From Eurosta solidaginis (Eukaryota > Arthropoda > Insecta > Diptera > Tephritidae), in assembly GCF_040869045.1 (NCBI RefSeq), contig NW_027137032.1, forward strand, positions 186,001 to 250,000: DNA of 64,000 bases, written 5' to 3'. Position numbers and translations under genes: made by a program. Each line of letters begins with the position of its first letter. Position 1 is the stretch's first letter. This document shows positions 27,683 through 41,050 of the stretch, one piece after another. Below the pieces are notes generated by a model that worked only from the letters and a program-made list of their open reading frames with translations, was not told the DNA's origin and ran no database searches.

Positions 27683-28239
27683 GATGAGTTATCTACTTAA
27701 ATATGATGAACAAAACGACTTACGTATTTTAAACATGCTAACCTTTAGCCCGGTAAGCAAATTAAAAAAAAAACGCAATATGTAGGCTACGCGAGAACGG
27801 AGACGTCGAGTAACCAAAACAAATGCGTTAAACAAATACGTACACGTTATTTATCAATTTAACTCTAGAATTAAAGGATATACAACGAGAAACAACGTTT
27901 GACAACCTTTAAACAGTTTTAATAACTATCTCAAAAATTGTCGCTCTGATGCAAACAACTGATGAGTTATCTACTTAAATTTGTTGAACAAAACGACTTA
28001 CGTATTTTAAACATGCTAACCTTTAGCTCGGTAAGCAAATTAAAAAAAAAAACGCAATATGTAGGCTACACGAGAACGGAGACGTCGAGTAACCAAAACA
28101 AATGCGTTAAACAAATTCGTACAAGTTATTTATCAATTTAACTCTAGAATTAAAGGATATACAACGAGAAACAACGTTTGACAACCTTTAAACAGTTTTA
28201 ATAACTATCTCAAAAATTATCGCTCTGATGCAAACAACT
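27683..28239. repeat. Extra two-monomer duplication (M100-M101), 557 bp
   Basis: These two monomers repeat the first two of the 11-mer (ggctacGcgag with acaaatAcgtac, then agcTcgg) and sit between the two full copies. M101 is mosaic: its left part carries agcTcgg like M90, but its right part has gtacaAgtt, the marker of M98 and M99. That is the pattern expected from an unequal exchange inside a monomer. Confidence 0.85.
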
Positions 28240-31200
28240 GATGAGTTATCTACTTAAATATGATGAACAAAACGACTTACGTATTTTAAACATGCTAACC
28301 TTTAGCCCGGTAAGCAAATTAAAAAAAAAACGCAATATGTAGGCTACGCGAGAACGGAGACGTCGAGTAACCAAAACAAATGCGTTAAACAAATACGTAC
28401 ACGTTATTTATCAATTTAACTCTAGAATTAAAGGATATACAACGAGAAACAACGTTTGACAACCTTTAAACAGTTTTAATAACTATCTCAAAAATTGTCG
28501 CTCTGATGCAAACAACTGATGAGTTATCTACTTAAATTTGTTGAACAAAACGACTTACGTATTTTAAACATGCTAACCTTTAGCTCGGTAAGCAAATTAA
28601 AAAAAAAAACGCAATATGTAGGCTACACGAGAACGGAGACGTCGAGTAACCAAAACAAATGCGTTAAACAAATTCGTACACGTTATTTATCAATTTAACT
28701 CTAGAATTAAAGGATATACAACGAGAAACAACGTTTGACAACCTTTAAACAGTTTTAATAACTATCTCAAAAATTGTCGCTCTGATGCAAACAACTGATG
28801 AGTTATCTACTCAAATTTGTTGAACAAAACGACTTACGTATTTTAAACATGCTAACCTTTAGCCCGGTAAGCAAATTAAAAAAAAAACGCAATATGTAGG
28901 CTACACGAGAACGGAGACGTCGAGTAACCAAAACAAATACGTTAAACAAATTCGTACACGTTATTTATCAATTTAACTCTAGAATTAAAGGATATACAAC
29001 GAGAAACAACGTTTGACAACCTTTAAACAGTTTTAATAACTATCTCAAAAATTGTCGCTCTGATGCAAACAACTGATGAGTTATCTACTCAAATTTGTTG
29101 AACAAAACGACTTACGTATTTTAAACATGCTAACCTTTAGCCCGGTAAGCAAATTAAAAAAAAAACGCAATATGTAGGCTACACGAGAACGGAGACGTCG
29201 AGTAACCAAAACAAATGCGTTAAACAAATTCGTACACGTTATTTATCAATTTAACTCTAGAATTAAAGGATATACAACGAGAAACAACGTTTGACAACCT
29301 TTAAACAGTTTTAATAACTATCTCAAAAATTGTCGCTCTGATGCAAACAACTGATGAGTTATCTACTCAAATTTGTTGAACAAAACGACTTACGTATTTT
29401 AAGCATGCTAACCTTTAGCCCGGTAAGCAAATTAAAAAAAAAACGCAATATGTAGGCTACACGAGAACGGAGACGTCGAGTAACCAAAACAAATGAGTTA
29501 AACAAATCCGTACACGTTATTTATCAATTTAACTCTAGAATTAAAGGATATACAACGAGAAACAACGTTTGACAACCTTTAAACAGTTTTAATAACTATC
29601 TCAAAAATTATCGCTCTGATGCAAACAACTGATGAGTTATCTACTTAAATTTGTTGAACAAAACGACTTACGTATTTTAAGCATGCTAACCTTTAGCCTG
29701 GTAAGCAAATTAAAAAAAAAACGCAATATGTGGGCTACACGAGAACGGAGACGTCGAGTAACCAAAACAAATGCGTTAAACAAATTCGTACACGTTATTT
29801 ATCAATTTAACTCTAGAATTAAAGGATATACAACAAGAAACAACGTTTGACAACCTTTAAACAGTTTTAATAACTATCTCAAAAATTATCGCTCTGATGC
29901 AAACAACTGATGAGTTATCTACTTAAATTTGATGAACAAAACGACTTACGTATTTTAAACATGCTAACCTTTAGCCCGGTAAGCAAATTAAAAAAAAAAA
30001 CGCAATATGTAGGCTACACGAGAACGGAGACGTCGAGTAACCAAAACAAATGCGTTAAACAAATTCGTACACGTTATTTATCAATTTAACTCTAGAATTA
30101 AAGGATATACAACGAGAAACCACGTTTGACAACCTTTAAACAGTTTTAATAACTATCTCAAAAATTATCGCTCTGATGCAAACAACTGATGAGTTATCTA
30201 CTTAAATATGATGAACAAAACGACTTACGTATTTTAAACATGCTAACCTTTAGCCCGGTAAGCAAATTAAAAAAAAAACGCAATATGTAGGCTACACGAG
30301 AACGGAGACGTCGAGTAACCAAAACAAATGCGTTAAACAAATTCGTACACGTTATTTATCAATTTAACTCTAGAATTAAAGGATATACAACGAGAAACAA
30401 CGTTTGACAACCTTTAAACAGTTTTAATAACTATCTCACAAATTGTCGCTCTGATGCAAACAACTGATGAGTTATCTACTTAAATTTGATGAACAAAACG
30501 ACTTACGTATTTTAAACATGCTAACCTTTAGCCCGGTAAGCAAATTAAAAAAAACGCAATATGTAGGCTACACGAGAACGGAGACGTCGAGTAACCAAAA
30601 CAAATGCGTTAAACAAATTCGTACACGTTATTTATCAATTTAACTCTAGAATTAAAGGATATACAACGAGAAACAACGTATGACAACCTTTAAACAGTTT
30701 TAATAACTATCTCAAAAATTATCGCTCTGATGCAAACAACTGATGAGTTATCTACTTAAATTTGATGAACAAAACGACTTACGTATTTTAAACATGCTAA
30801 CCTTTAGCCCGGTAAGCAAATTAAAAAAAAAAAACGCAATATGTAGGCTACACGAGAACGGAGACGTCGAGTAACCAAAACAAATGCGTTAAACAAATTC
30901 GTACAAGTTATTTATCAATTTAACTCTAGGATTAAAGGATATACAACGAGAAACAACGTTTGACAACCTTTAAACAGTTTTAATAACTATCTCAAAAATT
31001 GTCGCTCTGATGCAAACAGCTGATGAGTTATCTACTTAAATTTGATGAACAAAACGACTTACGTATTTTAAACATGCTAACCTTTAGCCCGGTAAGCAAA
31101 TTAAAAAAAAAAAACGCAATATGTAGGCTACACGAGAACGGAGACGTCGAGTAACCAAAACAAATGCGTTAAACAAATTCGTACAAGTTATTTATCAATT

Positions 31201-31301
31201 TAACTCTAGGATTAAAGGATATACAACGAGAAACAACGTTTGACAACCTTTAAACAGTTTTAATAACTATCTCAAAAATTGTCGCTCTGATGCAAACAAC
31301 T
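28240..31301. repeat. 11-monomer HOR copy B (M102-M112), 3,062 bp
   Basis: This is a near-identical copy of M89-M99, one base longer overall. Differences seen are few. The clearest is the A-tract of the gtGggc monomer: 8-9 A in M94 (near 26100) but 10 A in M107 (near 29710), which opens a 72-codon frame in M107. Confidence 0.9.
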
Positions 31302-32138
31302 GATGAGTTATCTACTTAAATTTGATGAACAAAACGACTTACATATTTTAAACATGCTAACCTTTAGCCCGGTAAGCAAATTAAAAAAAAAAAACGCAAT
31401 ATGTAGGCTACACGAGAACGGAGACGTCGAGTAACCAAAACAAATGCGTTAAACAAATTCGTACACGTTATTTATCAATTTAACTCTAGAATTAAAGGAT
31501 ATACAACGACAAACAACGTTTGACAACCTTTAAACAGTTTTAATAACTATCTCAAAAATTGTCGCTCTGATGCAAACAGCTGATGAGTTATCTACTTAAA
31601 TTTGATGAACAAAACGACTTACGTATTTTAAACATGCTAACCTTTAGCCCGGTAAGCAAATTAAAAAAAAAAACGCAATATGTAGGCTACACGAGAACGG
31701 AGACGTCGAGTAACCAAAACAAATGCGTTAAACAAATTCGTACACGTTATTTATCAATTTAACTCTAGGATTAAAGGATATACAACGAGAAACAACGTTT
31801 GACAACCTTTAAACAGTTTTAATAACTATCTCAAAAATTGTCGCTCTGATGCAAACAACTGATGAGTTATCTACTGAAATTTGATGAACAAAACGACTTA
31901 CGTATTTTAAACATGCTAACCTTTAGCCCGGTAAGCAAATTAAAAAAAAAACGCAATATGTAGGCTACACGAGAACGGAGACGTCGAGTAACCAAAACAA
32001 ATGCGTTAAACAAATTCGTACACGTTATTTATCAATTTAACTCTAGAATTAAAGGATATACAACGAGAAACAACGTTTGACAACCTTTAAACAATTTTAA
32101 TAACTATCTCAAAAATTATCGCTCTGATGCAAACAACT

Positions 32139-34362
32139 GATGAGTTATCTACTTAAATATGATGAACAAAACGACTTACGTATTTTAAACATGCTAACCT
32201 TTAGCCCGGTAAGCAAATTAAAAAAAAAACGCAATATGTGGGCTACACGAGAACGGAGACGTCGAGTAACCAAAACAAATGCGTTAAACAAATTCGTACA
32301 CGTTATTTATCAATTTAACTCTAGAATTAAAGGATATACAACGAGAAACAACGTTTGACAACCTTTAAACAGTTTTAATAACTATCTCAAAAATTGTCGC
32401 TCTGATGCAAACAACTGATGAGTTATCTACTTAAATTTGTTGAACAAAATGACTTACGTATTTTAAGCATGCTAACCTTTAGCCCGGTAAGCAAATTAAA
32501 AAAAAAAACGCAATATGTAGGCTACACGAGAACGGAGACGTCGAGTAACCAAAACAAATGCGATAAACAAATTCGTACACGTTATTTATCAATTTAACTC
32601 TAGAATTAAAGGATATACAACGAGAAACAACGTTTGACAACCTTTAAACAGTTTTAATAACTATCTCAAAAATTATCGCTCTGATGCAAACAACTGATGA
32701 GTTATCTACTTAAATTTGATGAACAAAACGACTTAAGTATTTTAAACATGCTAACCTTTAGCCCGGTAAGCAAATTAAAAAAAAAACGCAATATGTAGGC
32801 TACACGAGAACGGAGACGTCGAGTAACCAAAACAAATGCGTTAAACAAATTCGTACACGTTATTTATCAATTTAACTCTAGAATTAAAGGATATACAACG
32901 AGAAACAACGTTTGACACCCTTTAAACAGTTTTAATAACTATCTCAAAAATTATCGCTCTGATGCAAACAACTGATGAGTTATCTACTTAAATATGATGA
33001 ACAAAACGACTTACGTATTTTAAACATGCTAACCTTTAGCCCGGTAAGCAAATTAAAAAAAAAACGCAATATGTAGGCTACACGAGAACGGAGACGTCGA
33101 GTAACCAAAACAAATGCGTTAAACAAATTCGTACACGTTATTTATCAATTTAACTCTAGAATTAAAGGATATACAACGAGAAACAACGTTTGACAACCTT
33201 TAAACAGTTTTAATAACTATCTCAAAAATTGTCGCTCTGATGCAAACAACTGATGAGTTATCTACTTAAATTTGATGAACAAAACGACTTACGTATTTTA
33301 AACATGCTAACCTTTAGCCCGGTAAGCAAATTAAAAAAAAAACGCAATATGTAGGCTACACGAGAACGGAGACGTCGAGTAACCAAAACAAATGCGTTAA
33401 ACAAATTCGTACACGTTATTTATCAATTTAACTCTAGAATTAAAGGATATACAACGAGAAACAACGTTTACAACCTTTAAACAGTTTTAATAACTATCTC
33501 AAAAATTATCGCTCTGATGCAAACAACTGATGAGTTATCTACTTAAATTTGATGAACAAAACGACTTACGTATTTTAAACATGCTAACCTTTAGCCCGGT
33601 AAGCAAATTAAAAAAAAACGCAATATGTAGGCTACACGAGAACGGAGACGTCGAGTAACCAAAACAAATGCGTTAAACAAATTCGTACACGTTATTTATC
33701 AATTTAACTCTAGAATTAAAGGATATACAACGAGAAACAACGTTTGACAACCTTTAAACAGTTTTAATAACTATCTCAAAAATTGTCGCTCTGATGCAAA
33801 CAACTGATGAGTTATCTACTTAAATTTGATGAACAAAACGACTTACGTATTTTAAACATGCTAACCTTTAGCGCGGTAAGCAAATTAAAAAAAAAAACGC
33901 AATATGTAGGCTACACGAGAACGGAGACGTCGAGTAACCAAAACAAATGCGTTAAACAAATTCGTACACGTTATTTATCAATTTAACTCTAGAATTAAAG
34001 GATATACAACGAGAAACAACGTTTGACAACCTTTAAACAGTTTTAATAACTATCTCAAAAATTATCGCTCTGATGCAAACAACTGATGAGTTATCTACTT
34101 AAATATGATGAACAAAACGACTTACGTATTTTAAACATGCTAACCTTTAGCCCGGTAAGCAAATTAAAAAAAAAACGCAATATGTGGGCTACACGAGAAC
34201 GGAGACGTCGAGTAACCAAAACAAATGCGTTAAACAAATTCGTACACGTTATTTATCAATTTAACTCTAGAATTAAAGGATATACAACGAGAAACAACGT
34301 TTGGCAACCTTTAAACAGTTTTAATAACTATCTCAAAAATTGTCGCTCTGATGCAAACAACT
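32139..34362. repeat. Satellite stretch M116-M123, related to the 9-monomer HOR
   Basis: M120-M123 carry the marker series of the 9-mer (a one-base deletion giving aacgttTACaacc in M120, gtGggc with tttgGcaacc in M123) and are followed by ctaGGatt and gatTtacg monomers. The class-3 monomer expected after M123 is missing, so this is a shortened relative of M141-M147. M117 and M118 have private changes (aaaaTgac, gcgAtaaac, cttaAgtatt). Confidence 0.75.
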
Positions 34363-37300
34363 GATGAGTTATCTACTTAAATTTGATGAACAAAACGACT
34401 TACGTATTTTAAACATGCTAACCTTTAGCCCGGTAAGCAAATTAAAAAAAAAACGCAATATGTAGGCTACACGAGAACGGAGACGTCGAGTAACCAAAAC
34501 AAATGCGTTAAACAAATTCGTACACGTTATTTATCAATTTAACTCTAGGATTAAAGGATATACAACGAGAAACAACGTTTGACAACCTTTAAACAGTTTT
34601 AATAACTATCTCAAAAATTGTCGCTCTGATGCAAACAACTGATGAGTTATCTACTTAAATTTGATGAACAAAACGATTTACGTATTTTAAACATGCTAAC
34701 CTTTAGCCCGGTAAGCAAATTAAAAAAAAAAAACGCAATATGTAGGCTACACGAGAACGGAGACGTCGAGTAACCAAAACAAATGCGTTAAACAAATTCG
34801 TACACGTTATTTATCAATTTAACTCTAGAATTAAAGGATATATAACGAGAAACAACGTTTGACAACCTTTAAACAGTTTTAATAACTATCTCAAAAATTA
34901 TCGCTCTGATGCAAACAACTGATGAGTTATCTACTTAAATATGATGAACAAAACGACTTACATATTTTAAACATGCTAACCTTTAGCCCGGTAAGCAAAT
35001 TAAAAAGAAAAACGCAATATGTGGGCTACACGAGAACGGAGACGTCGAGTAACCAAAACAAATGCGTTAAACAAATTATTACACGTTATTTATCAATTTA
35101 ACTCTAGAATTAAAGGATATACAACGAGAAACAACGTTTGACAACCTTTAAACAGTTTTAATAACTATCTCAAAAATTGTCGCTCTGATGCAAACAACTG
35201 ATGAGTTATCTACTTAAATTTGTTGAACAAAACGACTTACGTATTTTAAGCATGCTAACCTTTAGCCCGGTAAGCAAATTAAAAAAAAAAACGCAATATG
35301 TAGGCTACACGAGAACGGAGACGTCGAGTAACCAAAACAAATGCGTTAAACAAATTCGTACACGTTATTTATCAATTTAACTCTAGAATTAAAGGATATA
35401 CAACGAGAAACAACGTTTGACAACCTTTAAACAGTTTTAATAACTATCTCAAAAATTATCGCTCTGATGCAAACAACTGATGAGTTATCTACTTAAATTT
35501 GATGAACAAAACGACTTACGTATTTTAAACATGCTAACCTTTAGCCCGGTAAGCAAATTAAAAAAAAAACGCAATATGTAGGCTACACAAGAACGGAGAC
35601 GTCGAGTAACCAAAACAAATGCGTTAAACAAATTCGTACACGTTATTTATCAATTTAACTCTAGAATTAAAGGATATACAACGAGAAACAACGTTTGACA
35701 ACCTTTAAACAGTTTTAGTAACTATCTCAAAAATTATCGCTCTGATGCAAACAACTGATGAATTATCTACTTAAATATGATGAACAAAACGACTTACGTA
35801 TTTTAAACATGCTAACCTTTAGCCCGGTAAGCAAATTAAAAAAAAAACGCAATATGTAGGCTACACGAGAACGGAGACGTCGAGTAACCAAAACAAATGC
35901 GTTAAACAAATTCGAACACGTTATTTATCAATTTAACTCTAGAATTAAAGGATATACAACGAGAAACAACGTTTGACAACCTTTAAACAGTTTTAATAAC
36001 TATCTCAAAAATTATCGCTCTGATGCAAACAACTGATGAGTTATCTACTTAAATGTGATGAACAAAACGACTTACGTATTTTAAACATGGTAACCTTTAG
36101 CCCGGTAAGCAAATTAAAAAAAAAACGCAATATGTGGGCTACACGAGAACGGAGACGTCGAGTAACCAAAACAAATGCGTTAAACAAATTCGTACACGTT
36201 ATTTATCAATTTAACTCTAGAATTAAAGGATATACAACGAGAAACAACGTTTGACAACCTTTAAACAGTTTTAATAACTATCTCAAAAATTGTCGCTCTG
36301 ATGCAAACAACTGATGAGTTATCTACTTAAATTTGTTGAACAAAACGACTTACGTATTTTAAGCATGCTAACCTTTAGCCCGGTAAGCAAATTAAAAAAA
36401 AAAAAACACAATATGTAGGCTACACGAGAACGGAGACGTCGAGTAACCAAAACAAATGCGTTAAACAAATTCGTACACGTTATTTATCAATTTAACTCTA
36501 GAATTAAAGGATATACAACGAGAAACAACGTTTGACAACCTTTAAACAGTTTTAATAACTATCTCAAAAATTATCGCTCTGATGCAAACAACTGATGAGT
36601 TATCTACTTAAATATGATGAACAAAACGACTTTCGTATTTTAAACTTGCTACCCTTTAGCCCGGTAAGCAAATTTAAAAAAAAACGCAATATGTAGGCTA
36701 CACGAGAACGGAGACATCGAGTAACCAAAACAAATGCGTTAAACAAATTCGTACACGTTATTTATCAATTTAACTCTAGAATTAAAGGATATACAACGAG
36801 AAACAACGTTTGACAACCTTTAAACAGTTTTAATAACTATCTCAAAAATTGTCGCTCTGATGCAAACAACTGATGAGTTATCTACTTAAATTTGATGAAC
36901 AAAACGACTTACGTATTTTAAACATGCTAACCTTTAGCCCGGTAAGCAAATTAAAAAAAAAACGCAATATGTAGGCTACACGAGAACGGAGACGTCGAGT
37001 AACCAAAACAAATGCGTTAAACAAATTCGTACACGTTATTTATCAATTTAACTCTAGAATTAAAGGATATACAACGAGAAACAACGTTTGACAACCTTTA
37101 AACAGTTTTAATAACTATCTCAAAAATTATCGCTCTGATGCAAACAACTGATGAGTTATCTACTTAAATTTGATGAACAAAACGACTTACGTATTTTAAA
37201 CATGCTAACCTTTAGCCCGGTAAGCAAATTAAAAAAAAAAACGCAATATGTAGGCTACACGAGAACGGAGACGTCGAGTAACCAAAACAAATGCGTTAAA

Positions 37301-38265
37301 CAAATTCGTACACGTTATTTATCAATTTAACTCTAGAATTAAAGGATATACAACGAGAAACAACGTTTGACAACCTTTAAACAGTTTTAATAACTATCTC
37401 AAAAATTGTCGCTCTGATGCAAACAACTGATGAGTTATCTACTTAAATTTGATGAACAAAACGACTTACGTATTTTAAACATGCTAACCTTTAGCCCGGT
37501 AAGCAAATTAAAAAAAAAAACGCAATATGTAGGCTACACGAGAACGGAGACGTCGAGTAACCAAAACAAATGCGTTAAACAAATTCGTACACGTTATTTA
37601 TCAACTTAACTCTAGAATTAAAGGATATACAACGAGAAACAACCTTTGACAACCTTTAAACTGTTTTAATAACTATCTCAAAAATTATCGCTCTGATGCA
37701 AACAACTGATGAGTTATCTACTTAAATATGATGAACAAAACGACTTACGTATTTTAAACATTCTAACATTTAGCCCGGTAAGCAAATTAAAAAAAAAACG
37801 CAATATGTGGGCTACACGAGAACGGAGACGTCGAGTAACCAAAACAAATGCGTTAAACAAATTCGTACACGTTATTTATCAATTTAACTCTAGAATTAAA
37901 GGATATACAACGAGAAACAACGTTTGACAACCTTTAAACAGTTTTAATAACTATCTCAAAAATTGTCGCTCTGATGCAAACAACTGATGAGTTATCTACT
38001 TAAATTTGTTGAACAAAACGACTTACGTATTTTAAGCATGCTAACCTTTAGCCCGGTAAGCAAATTAAAAAAAAAAAACGCAATATGTAGGCTACACGAG
38101 AACGGAGACGTCGAGTAACCAAAACAAATGCGTTAAACAAATTCGTACACGTTATTTATCAATTTAACTCTAGAATTAAAGGATATACAACGAGAAAAAA
38201 CTTTTGACAACCTTTAAACAGTTTTAATAACTATCTCAAAAATTGTCGCTCTGATGCAAACAACT
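34363..38265. repeat. 14-monomer HOR copy A (M124-M137), 3,903 bp
   Basis: Marker order: ctaGGatt; gatTtacg; class 1 gtGggc; class 3 agcatg; cacAagaacgg; cgAacacg; catGgtaac with gtGggc; class 3 aacAcaat; gagacAtcg; three class-2 monomers; class 1 gtGggc; class 3 with an altered ctTttgac. The same order recurs 8,632 bp downstream. This copy has accumulated private changes such as attATtacacg (M126), gatgaAtt (M129), aaacTtgctaCcc (M132) and cattCtaacAttt-like changes in M136. Confidence 0.88.
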
Positions 38266-38543
38266 GATGAGTTATCTACTTAAATTTGATGAACAAAACG
38301 ACTTACGTATTTTAAACATGCTAACCTTTAGCCCGGTAAGCAAATTAAAAAAAAAACGCAATATGTAGGCTACACGAGAACGGAGACGTCGAGTAACCAA
38401 AACAAATGCGTTAAACAAATTCGTACACGTTATTTATCAATTTAACTCTAGAATTAAAGGATATACAACGAGAAACAACGTTTGACAACCTTTAAACAGT
38501 TTTAATAACTATCTCAAAAATTATCGCTCTGATGCAAACAACT

Positions 38544-41050
38544 GATGAGTTATCTACTTAAATATGATGAACTAAACGACTTACGTATTTTAAACATGCT
38601 AACCTTTAGCCCGGTAAGCAAATTAAAAAAAAAACGCAATATGTGGGCTACACGAGAACGGAGACGTCGAGTAACCAAAACAAATGCGTTAAACAAATTC
38701 GTACACGTTATTTATCAATTTAACTCTAGAATTAAAGGATATACAACGAGAAACAACGTTTGACAACCTTTAAACAGTTTTAATAACTATCTCAAAAATT
38801 GTCGCTCTGATGCAAACAACTGATGAGTTATCTACTTAAATTTGTTGAACAAAACGACTTACGTATTTTAAGCATGCTAACCTTTAGCCCGGTAAGCAAA
38901 TTAAAAAAAAAAGCAATATGTAGGCTACACGAGAACGGAGACGTCGAGTAACCAAAACAAATGCGTTAAACAAATTCGTACACGTTATTTATCAATTTAA
39001 CTCTAGAATTAAAGGATATACAACGAGAAACAACGTTTGACAACCTTTAAACAGTTTTAATAACTATCTCAAAAATTATCGCTCTGATGCAAACAACTGA
39101 TGAGTTATCTACTTAAATTTGATGAACAAAACGACTTACGTATTTTAAACATGCTAACCTTTAGCCCGGTAAGCAAATTAAAAAAAAAACGCAATATGTA
39201 GGCTACACGAGAACGGAGACGTCGAGTAACCAAAACAAATGCGTTAAACAAATTCGTACACGTTATTTATCAATTTAACTCTAGAATTAAAGGATATACA
39301 ACGAGAAACAACGTTTACAACCTTTAAACAGTTTTAATAACTATCTCAAAAATTATCGCTCTGATGCAAACAACTGATGAGTTATCTACTTAAATTTGAT
39401 GAACAAAACGACTTACGTATTTTAAACATGCTAACCTTTAGCCCGGTAAGCAAATTAAAAAAAAAAACGCAATATGTAGGCTACACGAGAACGGAGACGT
39501 CGAGTAACCAAAACAAATGCGTTAAACAAATTCGTACACGTTATTTATCAATTTAACTCTAGAATTAAAGGATATACAACGAGAAACAACGTTTGACAAC
39601 CTTTAAACAGTTTTAATAACTATCTCAAAAATTGTCGCTCTGATGCAAACAACTGATGAGTTATCTACTTAAATTTGATGAACAAAACGACTTACGTATT
39701 TTAAACATGCTAACCTTTAGCCCGGTAAGCAAATTAAAAAAAAAAACGCAATATGTAGGCTACACGAGAACGGAGACGTCGAGTAACCAAAACAAATGCG
39801 TTAAACAAATTCGTACACGTTATTTATCAATTTAACTCTAGAATTAAAGGATATACAACGAGAAACAACGTTTGACAACCTTTAAACAGTTTTAATAACT
39901 ATCTCAAAAATTATCGCTCTGATGCAAACAACTGATGAGTTATCTACTTAAATATGATGAACAAAACGACTTACGTATTTTAAACATGCTAAACTTTAGC
40001 CCGGTAAGCAAATTAAAAAAAAAAACGCAATATGTAGGCTACACGAGAACGGAGACGTCGAGTAACCAAAACAAATGCGCTAAACAAATTCGTACACGTT
40101 ATTTATCAATTTAACTCTAGAATTAAAGGATATACAACGAGAAACAACGTTTGGCAACCTTTAAACAGTTTTAATAACTATCTCAAAAATTGTCGCTCTG
40201 ATGCAAACAACTGATGAGTTATCTACTTAAATTTGTTGAACAAAACGACTTACGTATTTTAAGCATGCTAACCTTTAGCCCGGTAAGCAAATTAAAAAAA
40301 AAAAAACGCAATATGTAGGCTACACGAGAACGGAGACGTCGAGTAACCAAAACAAATGCGTTAAACAAATTCGTACACGTTATTTATCAATTTAACTCTA
40401 GAATTAAAGGATATACAACGAGAAACAACGTTTGACAACCTTTAAACAGTTTTAATAACTATCTCAAAAATTGTCGCTCTGATGCAAACAACTGATGAGT
40501 TATCTACTTAAATTTGATGAACAAAACGACTTACGTATTTTAAACATGCTAACCTTTAGCCCGGTAAGCAAATTAAAAAAAAAACGCAATATGTAGGCTA
40601 CACGAGAACGGAGACGTCGAGTAACCAAAACAAATGCGTTAAACAAATTCGTACACGTTATTTATCAATTTAACTCTAGGATTAAAGGATATACAACGAG
40701 AAACAACGTTTGACAACCTTTAAACAGTTTTAATAACTATCTCAAAAATTGTCGCTCTGATGCAAACAACTGATGAGTTATCTACTTAAATTTGATGAAC
40801 AAAACGATTTACGTATTTTAAACATGCTAACCTTTAGCCCGGTAAGCAAATTAAAAAAAAAAACGCAATATGTAGGCTACACGAGAACGGAGACGTCGAG
40901 TAACCAAAACAAATGCGTTAAACAAATTCGTACACGTTATTTATCAATTTAACTCTAGAATTAAAGGATATACAACGAGAAACAACGTTTGACAACCTTT
41001 AAACAGTTTTAATAACTATCTCAAAAATTATCGCTCTGATGCAAACAACT
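38544..41050. repeat. 9-monomer HOR copy A (M139-M147), 2,507 bp
   Basis: Markers in order: class 1 gtGggc; class 3 with aaaaagcaa (CG loss after the A-tract, near 38911); class 2 with aacgttTACaacc (near 39311); two class-2 monomers; class 1 with gcgCtaaac and tttgGcaacc (near 40078 and 40152); class 3; ctaGGatt; gatTtacg. All recur 2,507 bp downstream. Confidence 0.9.

Larger units (their letters stand above)
19888..32138. repeat. Zone II: monomers M72-M115
   Basis: Class order: M72 = 3; M73-M88 = 2,2,1,3,L3,L3,3,3,1,3,L3,L3,L3,3,3,2; M89-M99 = 1,3,L3,L3,L3,3,2,1,2,2,2; M100-M101 = 1,3; M102-M112 repeats M89-M99; M113-M115 = 2,2,2. Runs of L3 monomers with aaatAcgtt and a gAgttaaacaaatCcg variant define this zone, and agcatg with gtGggc appears in class-3 monomers. 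The first ctaGGatt monomers appear near 27.3 kb. Confidence 0.85.
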
